The notes under the pieces are model-generated. The model ran no database searches. It was not told where the DNA came from and was given only the letters and a program-made list of their open reading frames with translations. Positions 7,560 to 14,152 of a DNA stretch of 21,527 bases are shown here, piece by piece. The DNA comes from QALR01 sp045124015 (GTDB lineage: Bacteria > Bacillota > Clostridia > Oscillospirales > CAG-272), in the NCBI GenBank assembly GCA_045124015.1, contig JBGVLA010000211.1:1-21527 (forward strand), in the 5' to 3' direction. Positions within the stretch are counted from its first letter, which is position 1. Each line of letters opens with the position of its first letter. The translations under genes and the position numbers were made by a program.

Positions 7560-7615
7560 CTTGTTGTATCTTCAACAAGACCATTATAGCACCAAAATGT
7601 TGATTTGTCAACAAG
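7560..7615 (+). promoter_or_regulatory. Candidate regulator-binding palindromes upstream of the LysR gene
   Basis: CTTGTTG-TATCTT-CAACAAG (7560-7579) is a perfect 7-bp inverted repeat. GTTGA-TTTG-TCAAC (7599-7612) is a second palindrome and ends in another CAACAAG copy (7609-7615), 36 bases from the first. LysR-type regulators often bind interrupted dyads upstream of their own or target promoters. No divergent gene is present, so self-regulation is the simplest reading. Confidence 0.45.
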
Positions 7616-7649
7616 GAATAGAATTTTTTTCAAATATATTTCACCAATA

Positions 7650-7678
7650 TTGCTTTTTTTACATTTTTGTTATATAAT
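7650..7678 (+). promoter_or_regulatory. Promoter of the LysR-type regulator gene
   Basis: TTGCTT (7650-7655) and TATAAT (7673-7678) with a 17-base spacer, about 58 bases upstream of the ATG. The candidate operator palindromes lie 35-90 bases upstream of the -35 box. Confidence 0.65.
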
Positions 7679-7736
7679 ACATAATAGATTTTTTTAATCA
7701 ACACAATCAACGTTTTTTATAGAAAAGAGATACATT

Positions 7737-8636
7737 ATGGATATCAGAAGTCTTATCACGTTCATTCAAATCGCAGAGCTCGGTAATTTTACACGCGCGG
7801 CAGACAAGCTTGGATATTCACAGCCAACCGTTTCCTTTCAGATCAAACAACTTGAACAGGAGCTTGGTGTCAAGCTGTTTGACCGCGTAGGACACACGGT
7901 CTCTCTCACCGACGACGGGCGCGCGGCACTTGCCTATGCACAAAATATCTGCCGCATGGCACGCGAGATGACACTCGGCGCTTCCAAAAGCTTTGTTCCC
8001 TCCGGCATCATACGCATCGCAATGGCTGATTCACTATGCGTACCACTTATTTTGGGGCATTTTTCAAAATTCCGTGAAAAATATCCTCAGATCGCCATTA
8101 AGATCACAACGGCGGGAACCGATGAGCTTTTCCGCCTGCTTGACCACAACGAGGTCGATATCGTTTGCACATTGGATGCGCATATTTACAGCACCGCTTA
8201 TATTATTTCCGGCGAAGAAAGGCTCGCTGCTCATTTTGTTTGCTCCTCATCTCATCCCTTTGCAAAGCGCTCAGATCCTCTTACCATTGACGATCTGCTT
8301 GCAGAATCCTTTTTATTGACAGAAAAAGGAATGAGCTATCGCAATCTTCTCGACATCCGTCTTGCACGAGATTCCAAGGAGATCTCTCCTATCCTCGAAT
8401 GCGGCAGTGCCGATCTTATTTGCTCGCTTGTTGCCAAAAATACGGGAATCTCTTTCCTGCCGGATTATGTAACAGAAACCGCTTTCCAAAACGGCTCGAT
8501 CGTGCGTCTTGCCGTCCGGGATTTTGAGATCGATCTTTGGAAGCAAATCCTCTATCACCGCGATAAATGGATCACTCCGCAAATGCAAGCAGCACTGGAG
8601 CATCTTTCGCATATTTCTTTGAGTGATAAAAGGTGA
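7737..8636 (+). CDS. LysR-family transcriptional regulator
   Basis: A 299-residue protein of the usual LysR length. Residues 3-62 form the winged helix-turn-helix, with AELGNFTRAADKLGYSQPTV covering the recognition unit and LEQELGVKLFDR the start of the wing. Residues about 90-295 form the two-lobed periplasmic-binding-like effector domain (IRIAMADSLC, then the VDIVCTLD strand). The family acts as tetramers whose DNA contacts change upon ligand binding. It is an orphan: the upstream operon runs the same way and ends in a terminator, and the next block is transposon DNA, so its regulon and effector cannot be inferred from neighbours. The ribosome site (AAGAGA) is weak, suggesting modest expression. 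Confidence 0.92.
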   Translation: MDIRSLITFIQIAELGNFTRAADKLGYSQPTVSFQIKQLEQELGVKLFDRVGHTVSLTDDGRAALAYAQNICRMAREMTLGASKSFVPSGIIRIAMADSLCVPLILGHFSKFREKYPQIAIKITTAGTDELFRLLDHNEVDIVCTLDAHIYSTAYIISGEERLAAHFVCSSSHPFAKRSDPLTIDDLLAESFLLTEKGMSYRNLLDIRLARDSKEISPILECGSADLICSLVAKNTGISFLPDYVTETAFQNGSIVRLAVRDFEIDLWKQILYHRDKWITPQMQAALEHLSHISLSDKR

Positions 8637-8639
8637 TGC

Positions 8640-8671
8640 AAAAAAGGAGAGGTGGGAACCTCTCCTTTTTT
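8640..8671 (+). terminator. Terminator of the LysR gene
   Basis: A perfect 14-bp stem AAAAAAGGAGAGGT with ACCTCTCCTTTTTT around a GGGA loop, beginning 3 bases after the stop codon. Confidence 0.93.
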
Positions 8672-8739
8672 GTAAGCATATCGTCAAATAATTGTAAGCC
8701 CAAAATAACACCCCGTACCATAACCTGAAAAAGCCCCTG

Positions 8740-8882
8740 AATCGTAATCCCAAAATAATTCCGTAGAAAATCAAAATATTCTTTAACAAGCACTGCCTTC
8801 CGGTACAAAAATGATAAGTTCACCAATAATTCTCGTGTATAGTTACAAAAATGTCCCTGAATCGGTTTTCGATTCAGGGACT
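8740..8882 (-). repeat. Left arm of a long imperfect inverted repeat flanking the mobile block
   Basis: Reverse-complemented, this stretch aligns with 14286-14425. In the core, 8781-8845 against 14325-14390, I count 55 identities in 66 aligned positions. It includes a perfect 12-bp hairpin, 8853-8864 with 8870-8881 (GTCCCTGAATCG arm), followed on the minus strand by ATTTTTG, which would act as an outward terminator 17 bases after the tnpC remnant. Homology fades toward the LysR terminator. On the minus strand the arm opens into a reading frame beginning VNLSFLYRKAVL, which I do not recognise. Confidence 0.75.
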
Positions 8883-8898
8883 ATCAAAAGATATTCAT

Positions 8899-9078
8899 TT
8901 ATCTCGGCATGAGTAATTCATTGCCGCGCGATTTGAAAACATTCGTTAGATATTCTTCAACGCTCAGTCCGTTTGCACAAGCTGTGGCAGCTATAGAATA
9001 GATGATCGCGCTTGCTAGTGCACCTTGGGTTGAGGTTGAGAAGAGCCAATTTTTCCGACCTACACAAAATGGACGTAT
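8899..9078 (-). pseudogene. tnpC: IS66 transposase TnpC, C-terminal fragment
   Basis: Sixty codons from the IS21 junction at 9078 encode IRPFCVGRKNWLFSTS, then AIIYSIAATACANGLSVEEY, which is the C-terminal IS66 domain that normally follows the NNRAENAIR catalytic-glutamate motif. It has no start of its own: the frame seen upstream to 9213 is IS21 end sequence read by chance. The last residues, NVFKSRGNELLMPR, are shorter and less typical than usual IS66 endings, so the tail may be truncated. Joining it to 11972-13363 with one CGTAT copy restores frame exactly. Confidence 0.9.
9074..9078. repeat. Target-site duplication of the IS21 element, left copy
   Basis: CGTAT directly before the element's terminal TG; the identical CGTAT follows the terminal CA at 11967-11971. 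Collapsing the pair restores the tnpC codons GCG ATA CGT CCA (A-I-R-P). Confidence 0.92.
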
Positions 9079-9146
9079 TGTAAATACCGCATACACAGCC
9101 CCATCTGCACGGCGATACAGCCCCGCAGTGCCGCTCACATAGCCCC
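9079..9146. repeat. IS21 left end with three 22-base-spaced AGCCCC repeats
   Basis: AGCCCC occurs at 9097-9102, 9119-9124 and 9141-9146, exactly 22 bases apart, about two helical turns. The opposite end has the mirrored arrangement. IS21-family ends are known to carry several repeats bound by IstA; this spacing would place all copies on the same DNA face. Confidence 0.8.
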
Positions 9147-9173
9147 GCCGTAACGGAGAAGAGCACCAGAAAA

Positions 9174-9254
9174 CCCGCCGGAGCTTTTCCACCGCCATAG
9201 CGGCGCGAAGCACGCGCTGAGCGCAGGCTTTAGCCTGTGGGAAAGTCCGGCGGG
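9174..9254 (-). other. GC-rich cloverleaf-like structured segment in the IS21 3' region
   Basis: The arms CCCGCCGGA (9174-9182) and TCCGGCGGG (9246-9254) pair perfectly and continue, after one bulged base, for 8 more pairs (9184-9191 with 9238-9245, one G-T). Inside the resulting 17-bp basal stem are three small hairpins: 9192-9203 (CCGC/GCGG, CATA loop), 9204-9216 (CGCG/CGCG) and 9224-9237 (CAGGC/GCCTG, TTTA loop); an alternative GCGC-TGA-GCGC hairpin (9214-9224) competes with the second. On the minus strand, the direction of the ist genes, the segment follows the third ORF and is itself followed by TTTTCT, so it could be an elaborate terminator. It could also be a structured RNA or a DNA-folding site. 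I do not recognise it. Confidence 0.55.
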
Positions 9255-9287
9255 GATTCGCAAACTCACGGGCGATTGGCCATCAAA

Positions 9288-9491
9288 TTATTGCTCGTGA
9301 CTTTCTGTATCGTTCCATTTATGGATGATTTTCCTCACCTGTTCAAAGATGTCCTGCTCCGACCAAGTATGTTCTTCATCAGGCTCTGTTTCAAACAACG
9401 CGAGAATCTCTTGCTTGACATACTCAGTATTCCTCATGCAAAGAAACCATGCAGCATACTTCGTTTCAAGATCAGCGATGGTAATCGTCAT
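9288..9491 (-). CDS. Small acidic protein encoded downstream of istB (unknown function)
   Basis: A 67-residue ORF whose ATG (9491) overlaps the istB TGA as ATGA, the same arrangement as between istA and istB. That coupling, plus its place inside the element, argues it is a real gene. The product is rich in acidic and aromatic residues, with ETEPDEEHTWSEQDIFEQV near 33-51, no hydrophobic membrane segment and likely helical ends. I know no family for it. It may be an accessory protein of transposition, such as a modulator of the IstB ATPase, but this rests only on position. Alternatively it is a non-functional extension of the transcript. Confidence 0.6.
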   Translation of the reverse strand: MTITIADLETKYAAWFLCMRNTEYVKQEILALFETEPDEEHTWSEQDIFEQVRKIIHKWNDTESHEQ

Positions 9492-10261
9492 TCGAGTTCC
9501 TCCGCTTTCAGCCCGTATCGTTCCCGCATGGACTTTTCACCGTCCACCAGAATGTTGTAAGCATTGTTGATCACTCTGTCCATAATCGCATCACAGATGG
9601 GACTGCCGGATTCCGGATCTGGATCAATGCGAGAATACCACCCTTCGGTCTCAAACTGCGTACAGAAGATCGTTGCTCCATGCCGTGTCCGTGTCTCAGT
9701 CAGTTCCAGCATGGCGTAGGTTTCTTCCAGAACAAGACAACGGATGAGCCATTCGTCAAGGATCAGCAAATCGACTTTCTCATAGGCTTTCATGGACTTC
9801 TTCAGTTCCTTGTGTTCCCTGGCAATCATCAATTCTTCCAGCAGCTCCGGCATACGGATGTACCGTACGCTGTACAGTTTCCGGCATGCTGCTTCACCCA
9901 GTGCACAGGCAAGATAGGTCTTACCGTTCCCGCTGGCTCCGCGGAAGATGATATGATGTCCTTCCTCTACGTATTTGCAGGTCGAAAACTGGATCATCTG
10001 CTTTTTACTCAGTTTCCGATCTTCAAAATACTCAATCCCTTCCACCGTAGCTCCAGGGATCGCAAACCGCGCATTGTGAACACAGCGAGTGTACTTGTTC
10101 GCCTGTCTGCGGTTCCATTCTGCTTCTACCAGCATGGCAAGTCGATCATCGAAAGGCATATCGCGGTAAGCTTCTGTATCGCTCTGCTGACGTTCGAGTT
10201 CGGATGCCATACCGCCGAACCGCATTTCCTTCAGCAGTTCAATCGTGGACTGACGGATCAT
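9488..10261 (-). CDS. istB: IS21-family helper ATPase IstB
   Basis: A 257-residue AAA+ ATPase of normal IstB length. An N-terminal helical domain (about 1-75) includes the conserved EAEWNRRQANKYTR segment. Walker A is GASGNGKT at 108-115 and Walker B is LLILDE at 165-170; a sensor-like ATIFCTQFE strand lies near 196-204. IstB assembles on target DNA as an ATP-dependent oligomer, bends it and recruits the IstA transposase. The ATG overlaps the istA stop by four bases, so the two products are translationally coupled, as is usual in the family. All key motifs are intact, so the protein is likely functional. Confidence 0.96.
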   Translation of the reverse strand: MIRQSTIELLKEMRFGGMASELERQQSDTEAYRDMPFDDRLAMLVEAEWNRRQANKYTRCVHNARFAIPGATVEGIEYFEDRKLSKKQMIQFSTCKYVEEGHHIIFRGASGNGKTYLACALGEAACRKLYSVRYIRMPELLEELMIAREHKELKKSMKAYEKVDLLILDEWLIRCLVLEETYAMLELTETRTRHGATIFCTQFETEGWYSRIDPDPESGSPICDAIMDRVINNAYNILVDGEKSMRERYGLKAEELE

Positions 10262-11820
10262 TTCGATTCACCGTCCTTTCCTCGCTTGCTGTAATAGGCG
10301 GCTCCACGGGTTATTCCGTAAGCATTGGAGTTCCTGCGGACTTCGGGTTTCTCTTCTTCCGGCTTAATGATACCGTTTTTCAGAATCGTGCTGATTAGAC
10401 GAAGTGAGGGTGCAGAAGTATGTTTCAGAACATCCGCACAAGCCGTCTCCAATTTTTTAGCACCATATTTTTCAGCGAGCTTTGTAAGACTGGCACAGGA
10501 TTTGTATCCTTGTTCTGGCTCTTTGCCGGCAGTCAGGAAGTATGTAACCACTCGCATCGTACTCTCACCGACGGATTTCGCCCATACCGTGAAGTCTTCG
10601 GTGTTGTAGTTCAGATACTTCCGATGTTCCGGTGTCATGTGGTTCTCGTTCACGATGGGTTCCCGCTGTACTGCAGTTTTTCTCACATGGGAAGCAACAC
10701 GGCTCCCATGAAAAAACACCTCAACGGTAGTGGATGTCAGACGGATATCCACCTTTTCACCAATTAAATCAAAGGGAACGGAGTATTTGTTCCTGCCATC
10801 CGACACCAGATAGTCTGTACCAACTTTGATATTCGGATTCCATGTCGCAAGTTCATATCGTTGGGACGGAAGCTGCTTCATGAAGGCTTTTTCTTCCTCC
10901 AGATACGCACTGCGCCGGCATCCTTCGCGCTGCTTGAATTCGCGGAGATTGAGTTCCTCCAGCTTCTGACGGACTGCTTCACGTGCTTCGTTCAGCGTAA
11001 AGAAGCGTTCATTCCGCAGTGCTGCCAGAATCCACGTGGATGCAAATTTCACACTGCCTTCTGCAAGGCTTTTGTCTTTGGGATGTTCCACACGTGCAGG
11101 GACTATGGCAGTATCGTAATACTCCGCCAGTTCCTGATAACTGCGATTCAGTACCGTCTCGTAACGATTGTTTTTGGTCACACTGGTCTTGAGGTTGTCC
11201 GGAATCAGAAGCCGCGTTACACCGCCGAAGTATTCGTATGCGTGGACATGACAGTTCAGCCAGTTCTCCAGCCTCATGTCGGCTGCTGCTTCCGCATAGA
11301 CGTAACAGCTACACGGCAGAACAGCAATGAACAGATAGGCAGGCGTGATTTCACCGGTCATGGAGTCGTAGACAGAAAGCGTATCGCCTGCCCAATCGAC
11401 CTGCATGGCATCTCCCAGTTTGTGTTGGATACGCATCGTTGCCTTGGTGATTCGCGCCCACGAACGGTATTTGTCACCAAATTGCGTGGTCATATACGGC
11501 TTCTTGCCAAGGGATTCTGCTTTCTGAACATACTCATTCCACAGCAATGTCAGCGTGACACCGCGTTTCGCGAGCTCTCTGTGGATGTAGGCGTAGTCCG
11601 GTTCCAGATATGTGCTGGTTTCAGAATGCCGTTCCGGGAAGAGGATGGCTCCAATCTGTTCATTGGTCACGGATTCTTCGAGCGGCCATACTATTCCGTT
11701 TCTTTCTGCAGCAGAAAGTGTGTCCCGTACTGTATGACGGGAGCAGTGTACACTCGATTCAATCTGCCGTTGGCTGTAGCCTTCGTGGCTCAACCGTAGG
11801 ATTTCTTTGTAGTTTACCAT
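10258..11820 (-). CDS. istA: IS21-family transposase IstA
   Basis: A 520-residue DDE transposase. The N-terminal helix-turn-helix (about 3-38, including SHEGYSQRQIESSVHCSRHT) binds the element ends. The rve/RNase-H-like core carries D142 (MQVDWAGD), D208 (LLIPDNLK) and E254 (SLAEGSVK), the complete catalytic triad. A beta-barrel-like region follows (about 360-430). The start is ATG 11820: GGAGG lies 8 bases upstream. The frame stays open upstream to 12006, but that stretch is element-end and IS66 sequence. The ribosome site and start codon are caught in the inverted repeat 11819-11877, which may limit translation from read-through transcripts. Confidence 0.95.
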   Translation of the reverse strand: MVNYKEILRLSHEGYSQRQIESSVHCSRHTVRDTLSAAERNGIVWPLEESVTNEQIGAILFPERHSETSTYLEPDYAYIHRELAKRGVTLTLLWNEYVQKAESLGKKPYMTTQFGDKYRSWARITKATMRIQHKLGDAMQVDWAGDTLSVYDSMTGEITPAYLFIAVLPCSCYVYAEAAADMRLENWLNCHVHAYEYFGGVTRLLIPDNLKTSVTKNNRYETVLNRSYQELAEYYDTAIVPARVEHPKDKSLAEGSVKFASTWILAALRNERFFTLNEAREAVRQKLEELNLREFKQREGCRRSAYLEEEKAFMKQLPSQRYELATWNPNIKVGTDYLVSDGRNKYSVPFDLIGEKVDIRLTSTTVEVFFHGSRVASHVRKTAVQREPIVNENHMTPEHRKYLNYNTEDFTVWAKSVGESTMRVVTYFLTAGKEPEQGYKSCASLTKLAEKYGAKKLETACADVLKHTSAPSLRLISTILKNGIIKPEEEKPEVRRNSNAYGITRGAAYYSKRGKDGESK

Positions 11821-11877
11821 TTGGTATACCTCCGTTGTTTTTGTCACACACATGTGTGCAGGAATAGTATACCAAAT
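11819..11877 (-). promoter_or_regulatory. istA leader: inverted repeat on the start codon, with overlapping promoter -10
   Basis: ATTTGGTATAC (11819-11829) and GTATACCAAAT (11867-11877) are perfect 11-bp inverted repeats separated by 37 bases. In minus-strand RNA the downstream arm runs from just after GGAGG into the istA AUG. The upstream arm contains an extended -10 (TGG-TATACT, -10 at 11871-11866). RNA started from that promoter would begin downstream of the upstream arm and have a free start codon; read-through RNA would contain both arms and mask it. A perfect palindrome CACACATGTGTG (11847-11858) sits in the loop. The -35 box is poor. Confidence 0.55.
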
Positions 11878-11899
11878 ATTTTTGCCGATTTTTTGAAGT

Positions 11900-11966
11900 G
11901 GGGCTCTTGACCGGCACACCGGGGCTATTTCGCCGTGCAGATGGGGCTGTGTATGCGGTATTTGCA
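11900..11966. repeat. IS21 right end with three spaced GGGGCT repeats
   Basis: GGGGCT occurs at 11900-11905, 11921-11926 and 11943-11948, spaced 21 and 22 bases. Measured from the tips, the first two copies sit at identical offsets (19 and 41) in both ends and the third differs by one base. Confidence 0.8.
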
Positions 11967-11971
11967 CGTAT
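11967..11971. repeat. Target-site duplication of the IS21 element, right copy
   Basis: CGTAT directly follows the terminal CA of the element and matches 9074-9078. Confidence 0.92.
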
Positions 11972-12868
11972 CGCATTTTCTGCGCGATTGTTGTCGATGG
12001 GAGCATCAGGATGATCTAAAAATGTATAGAGATATTTCTTCTCATTCTTAGCATACTGGATCGCCTTGGCAAGCTTCGTACCACCGGCGGCTGTTACGGT
12101 ATCAACCCATGCAAAAAAGCCGTCAAGAGCCGGTTTAAGTTGCCCCTGCCGTTTTACAGCGCGTTCTTCGAAAGAAAGCTCCGCTATTTCGCGCTCGATC
12201 ATAAATATTTTGTTGCACCATGCGACACCGACCGCTGATACCGACGTTTCGATTGCGGCCTCATCCAGAGGTAATGTGTCAACAAACTTGCGGCGCACAT
12301 GTGCAAAGCAACCACATCGTTTGACGGTATCCAGCTTGTTGTAGCCGTCAAAACCGTCACAGACAAGATATCCCGAAAAGCTTCCGAGAAAGCGTTTGGC
12401 GTGGTCACCGTTTCGCGTAGGCTGATATTCAAAAAGAATATTGCGATATTTCTCATACTTGCCCGAGCAATACGCCCACATTCTCGAATCGGTCTTGGCC
12501 TTTGTGCCCGGTTCATGCAATACTTGAACCACGGTCTCATCCGCATGGATGACGTTACCTTCTAAAAGTTCTGCCTTCATTTTCGCATAGATCGGCTTCG
12601 GGAACACGTTTGCCGCATAGATCACCCAGTTTGCGAGTGTTGCGGTGGGGATCTTCACACCTTTCGCTGTAAGATCTTTCGCCTGATGTTCGAGCGGAAC
12701 GGCATTGCAGTATTTTTCGTAAACAATATGCGCTAAAAGCTCAGGAGAACAGTAGCTGTGAGGAATCACAGGCGCAGGAACAGAAGCTTGTCTGATCGTG
12801 CAGGCTTCAATATCCGCATATTTTTCATCTCGGGATTCATCCGTGCCGCAAGACGTGCATTTCACAAC
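11967..12868 (-). pseudogene. tnpC: IS66 transposase TnpC, central fragment with catalytic core
   Basis: This segment continues the tnpC frame directly after the in-frame TAA at 12871-12869 and reads VVKCTSCGTDES, the second half of the zinc-binding domain, into the IS66 catalytic core. Recognisable core motifs are GNVIHADETVVQVL, LVCDGFDGYN and IDNNRAENAIR, presumably contributing the D, D and E residues. After AIR the frame runs into the IS21 end at 11966. A GTG at 12865 could start translation, but the product would lack the N-terminal coiled coil and half the zinc site as well as the C-terminal domain, so I call it a broken gene part. Confidence 0.9.
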
Positions 12869-13363
12869 TTACGCAAAGTGGCGGCGTACAAAAACTCTGG
12901 CAGGCACGTAAACAAGCTCATCACGAACCTTTTCCTTACCGATCACAACCATTTCTTCTCCGCATTTTTCACAGATTTTGTTTTCTGCTTCGTGAATCAC
13001 TTCTTCAACGGGAAGATGTTCAAAAGCTTCTTCATGCGTGCGTTTTGCTTTGCGTGTATGCTTTTCTACAACAACTTCACGCTCCGGGTGCACACTGGTT
13101 GCTTCCGTTTCTGCTTCATTGAAAAGAGAGACCTGCTCGGATTTTTCCATCACAACTTCCGTCTTTTCGCTTTTCTGTCCATAAACCATCTTTTTGTAGA
13201 AAGCCAACTGTTGTCTTAAAATTGCAACTTCATTTTTCAAGTCATCGGCTTCAGATTCCTTTGCATCATATTTGATCTGCAAATTTTTCAGTTCGATCTC
13301 TTTTTTGATAGAAAGAAGTTCTAACTCTTTGATCAGTTCTTCTTGTGTCATCTGAAGTTCCAC
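12869..13363 (-). pseudogene. tnpC: IS66 transposase TnpC, N-terminal fragment ending at a premature TAA
   Basis: 164 codons encode the N-terminal part of TnpC: a coiled coil with leucine-zipper character (about 12-58), the YGQKSEK segment near 61-67, an acidic linker, and the first half of the zinc-binding domain (ICEKCGEEM). Translation stops at TAA (12871-12869) after RRHFA; the same frame continues immediately as VVKCTSCG, so this is a nonsense change and not a frameshift. CAA to TAA is one possible single-base origin. The start is taken as GTG 13363, with AAAGGA about 13 bases upstream; ATG 13351 is the alternative. The gene starts 91 bases after tnpB. Confidence 0.88.
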
Positions 13364-13454
13364 GATTCTGTTACCGTCCTTTATTGCCGAAAATACTATT
13401 GATGACAGTATACTATATTTTTAGCAGAATGTCTGTAAAGATTCGGTAAACTTT

Positions 13455-13811
13455 TTAGTAGAGAGTAGCTTTTTTACTCGGCTTAATCGCCTTGGGTTGA
13501 TCAATTTCAAGACCTTCTAAAAGCCAACGAATTTCTTGCTCTGTCAGAAGTCTCGCTTCCGTTTCGTTGCGCGGCCAACGAAATGCGCCGTTATCCAACC
13601 GCTTGTAAAGAAGCAGAAATCCATCGCCTTCCCAAAGAAGTCCTTTGATTCGGTCGCGCCGTCTGCCGCAGAACAGAAACAGTTGCTTTTCAAACGGAGA
13701 AATCGACAGCCTGCCTTGTACAAAAGCAGCAAGACCGTCGATGCCGTTCCTCAGGTCCGTATATCCCGTTACAAGGTATACCGTTCTTTTTAACGCAAGC
13801 TCCTTCAGCAT
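13455..13811 (-). CDS. tnpB: IS66-family accessory protein TnpB
   Basis: A 118-residue protein of full family length. It shows the IS66 Orf2 signature in order: TDLRNGIDGLAAFV (about 18-31), LFLFCGRRRDRIKGLLWEGD (45-64) and GFLLLYKRLDNGAFRWPR (64-81). TnpB is needed for IS66 transposition together with TnpA and TnpC, though its biochemical role is unclear. The start ATG overlaps the end of tnpA by 7 bases, indicating coupled translation. It appears intact, but the broken tnpC means no complete machinery is made from this copy. Confidence 0.95.
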   Translation of the reverse strand: MLKELALKRTVYLVTGYTDLRNGIDGLAAFVQGRLSISPFEKQLFLFCGRRRDRIKGLLWEGDGFLLLYKRLDNGAFRWPRNETEARLLTEQEIRWLLEGLEIDQPKAIKPSKKATLY

Positions 13812-14128
13812 GATTTCAAAGTCACCAATACACTTGTCAGTATTTCGTGCCCAATATTGCTCGGTAGACGGATCGTGATATCCCCCGACGTAATCTGTAT
13901 CTCAGATATTGCTTTTGCCTTCGATGCTTCGATCGGAACGATTTCTCGGCACACCTTTTCACGCAATTTTCGCAAATGTGCATAATATGTGCTTGCTTTT
14001 ATTCCGTTTTGCTCGCACCACGCCTTTACCGAAAGCTCGCTTTGCTGACATTCATGCACAAGCATCTCCCAATTACGTTCACGCATCTCCGTCTTGATCG
14101 CTATGATTTCGTTTGTTATCTTGTTCAT
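13805..14128 (-). CDS. tnpA: IS66-family accessory protein TnpA
   Basis: A 107-residue protein of the IS66 TnpA/transposase-8-like group. The central helix-turn-helix is visible as SELSVKAWCEQNGIKASTYYAHLRKLR (about 30-56), suggesting DNA binding at the element ends or promoter. The C-terminal part, ITSGDITIRLPSNIGHEILTSVL, is the typical short beta-alpha tail. The start is ATG 14128, with GGAGGAGA ending about 5 bases upstream; a GTG at 14158 would place that ribosome site inside the coding region. It is the first gene of the IS66 operon, preceded by a 14-bp hairpin. Confidence 0.92.
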   Translation of the reverse strand: MNKITNEIIAIKTEMRERNWEMLVHECQQSELSVKAWCEQNGIKASTYYAHLRKLREKVCREIVPIEASKAKAISEIQITSGDITIRLPSNIGHEILTSVLVTLKSC

Positions 14129-14152
14129 ATGCTCTCCTCCATGTTCATTTTG

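Larger units (their letters stand above)
9079..11966 (-). mobile_element. Complete IS21-family insertion sequence (2888 bp)
   Basis: The element begins TGTAAATACC and ends GGTATTTGCA, the TG...CA termini expected for IS21. The outer 46 bases of the two ends are inverted repeats with 43 identities (mismatches at positions 3, 38 and 40). It encodes istA and istB with a 4-base overlap, plus a third small ORF overlapping istB. A 5-bp duplication, CGTAT, flanks it. Transposase catalytic residues and ATPase motifs are intact, so it may be active. At 2.9 kb it is longer than a minimal istAB element of about 2.0-2.5 kb; the excess is mostly the third ORF and a GC-rich structured segment between that ORF and the left end. 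Confidence 0.94.

Noticed and set aside
9097..9146. CRISPR-like array
   Set aside because: The repeats are only six bases, three copies, and mirrored at the other end of the element: they are transposase-binding repeats.
8899..9213. An independent 104-codon gene on the minus strand
   Set aside because: The first 45 codons are IS21 end sequence; only the part from 9078 down is homologous to TnpC, so it is a chimera made by insertion.
10861..11799. 312-codon plus-strand frame inside istA
   Set aside because: Antisense to the istA catalytic core, whose DDE residues are intact.
11821..12006. Longer istA with 62 extra N-terminal residues
   Set aside because: The extension covers the IS21 end repeats and IS66 sequence; the ribosome site and HTH point to ATG 11820.
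12869..12871. Stop-codon reassignment or programmed read-through in tnpC
   Set aside because: Other genes in the window (for example fkp and the heparinase-like gene) end normally in TAA, and the same tnpC is destroyed by another lesion.
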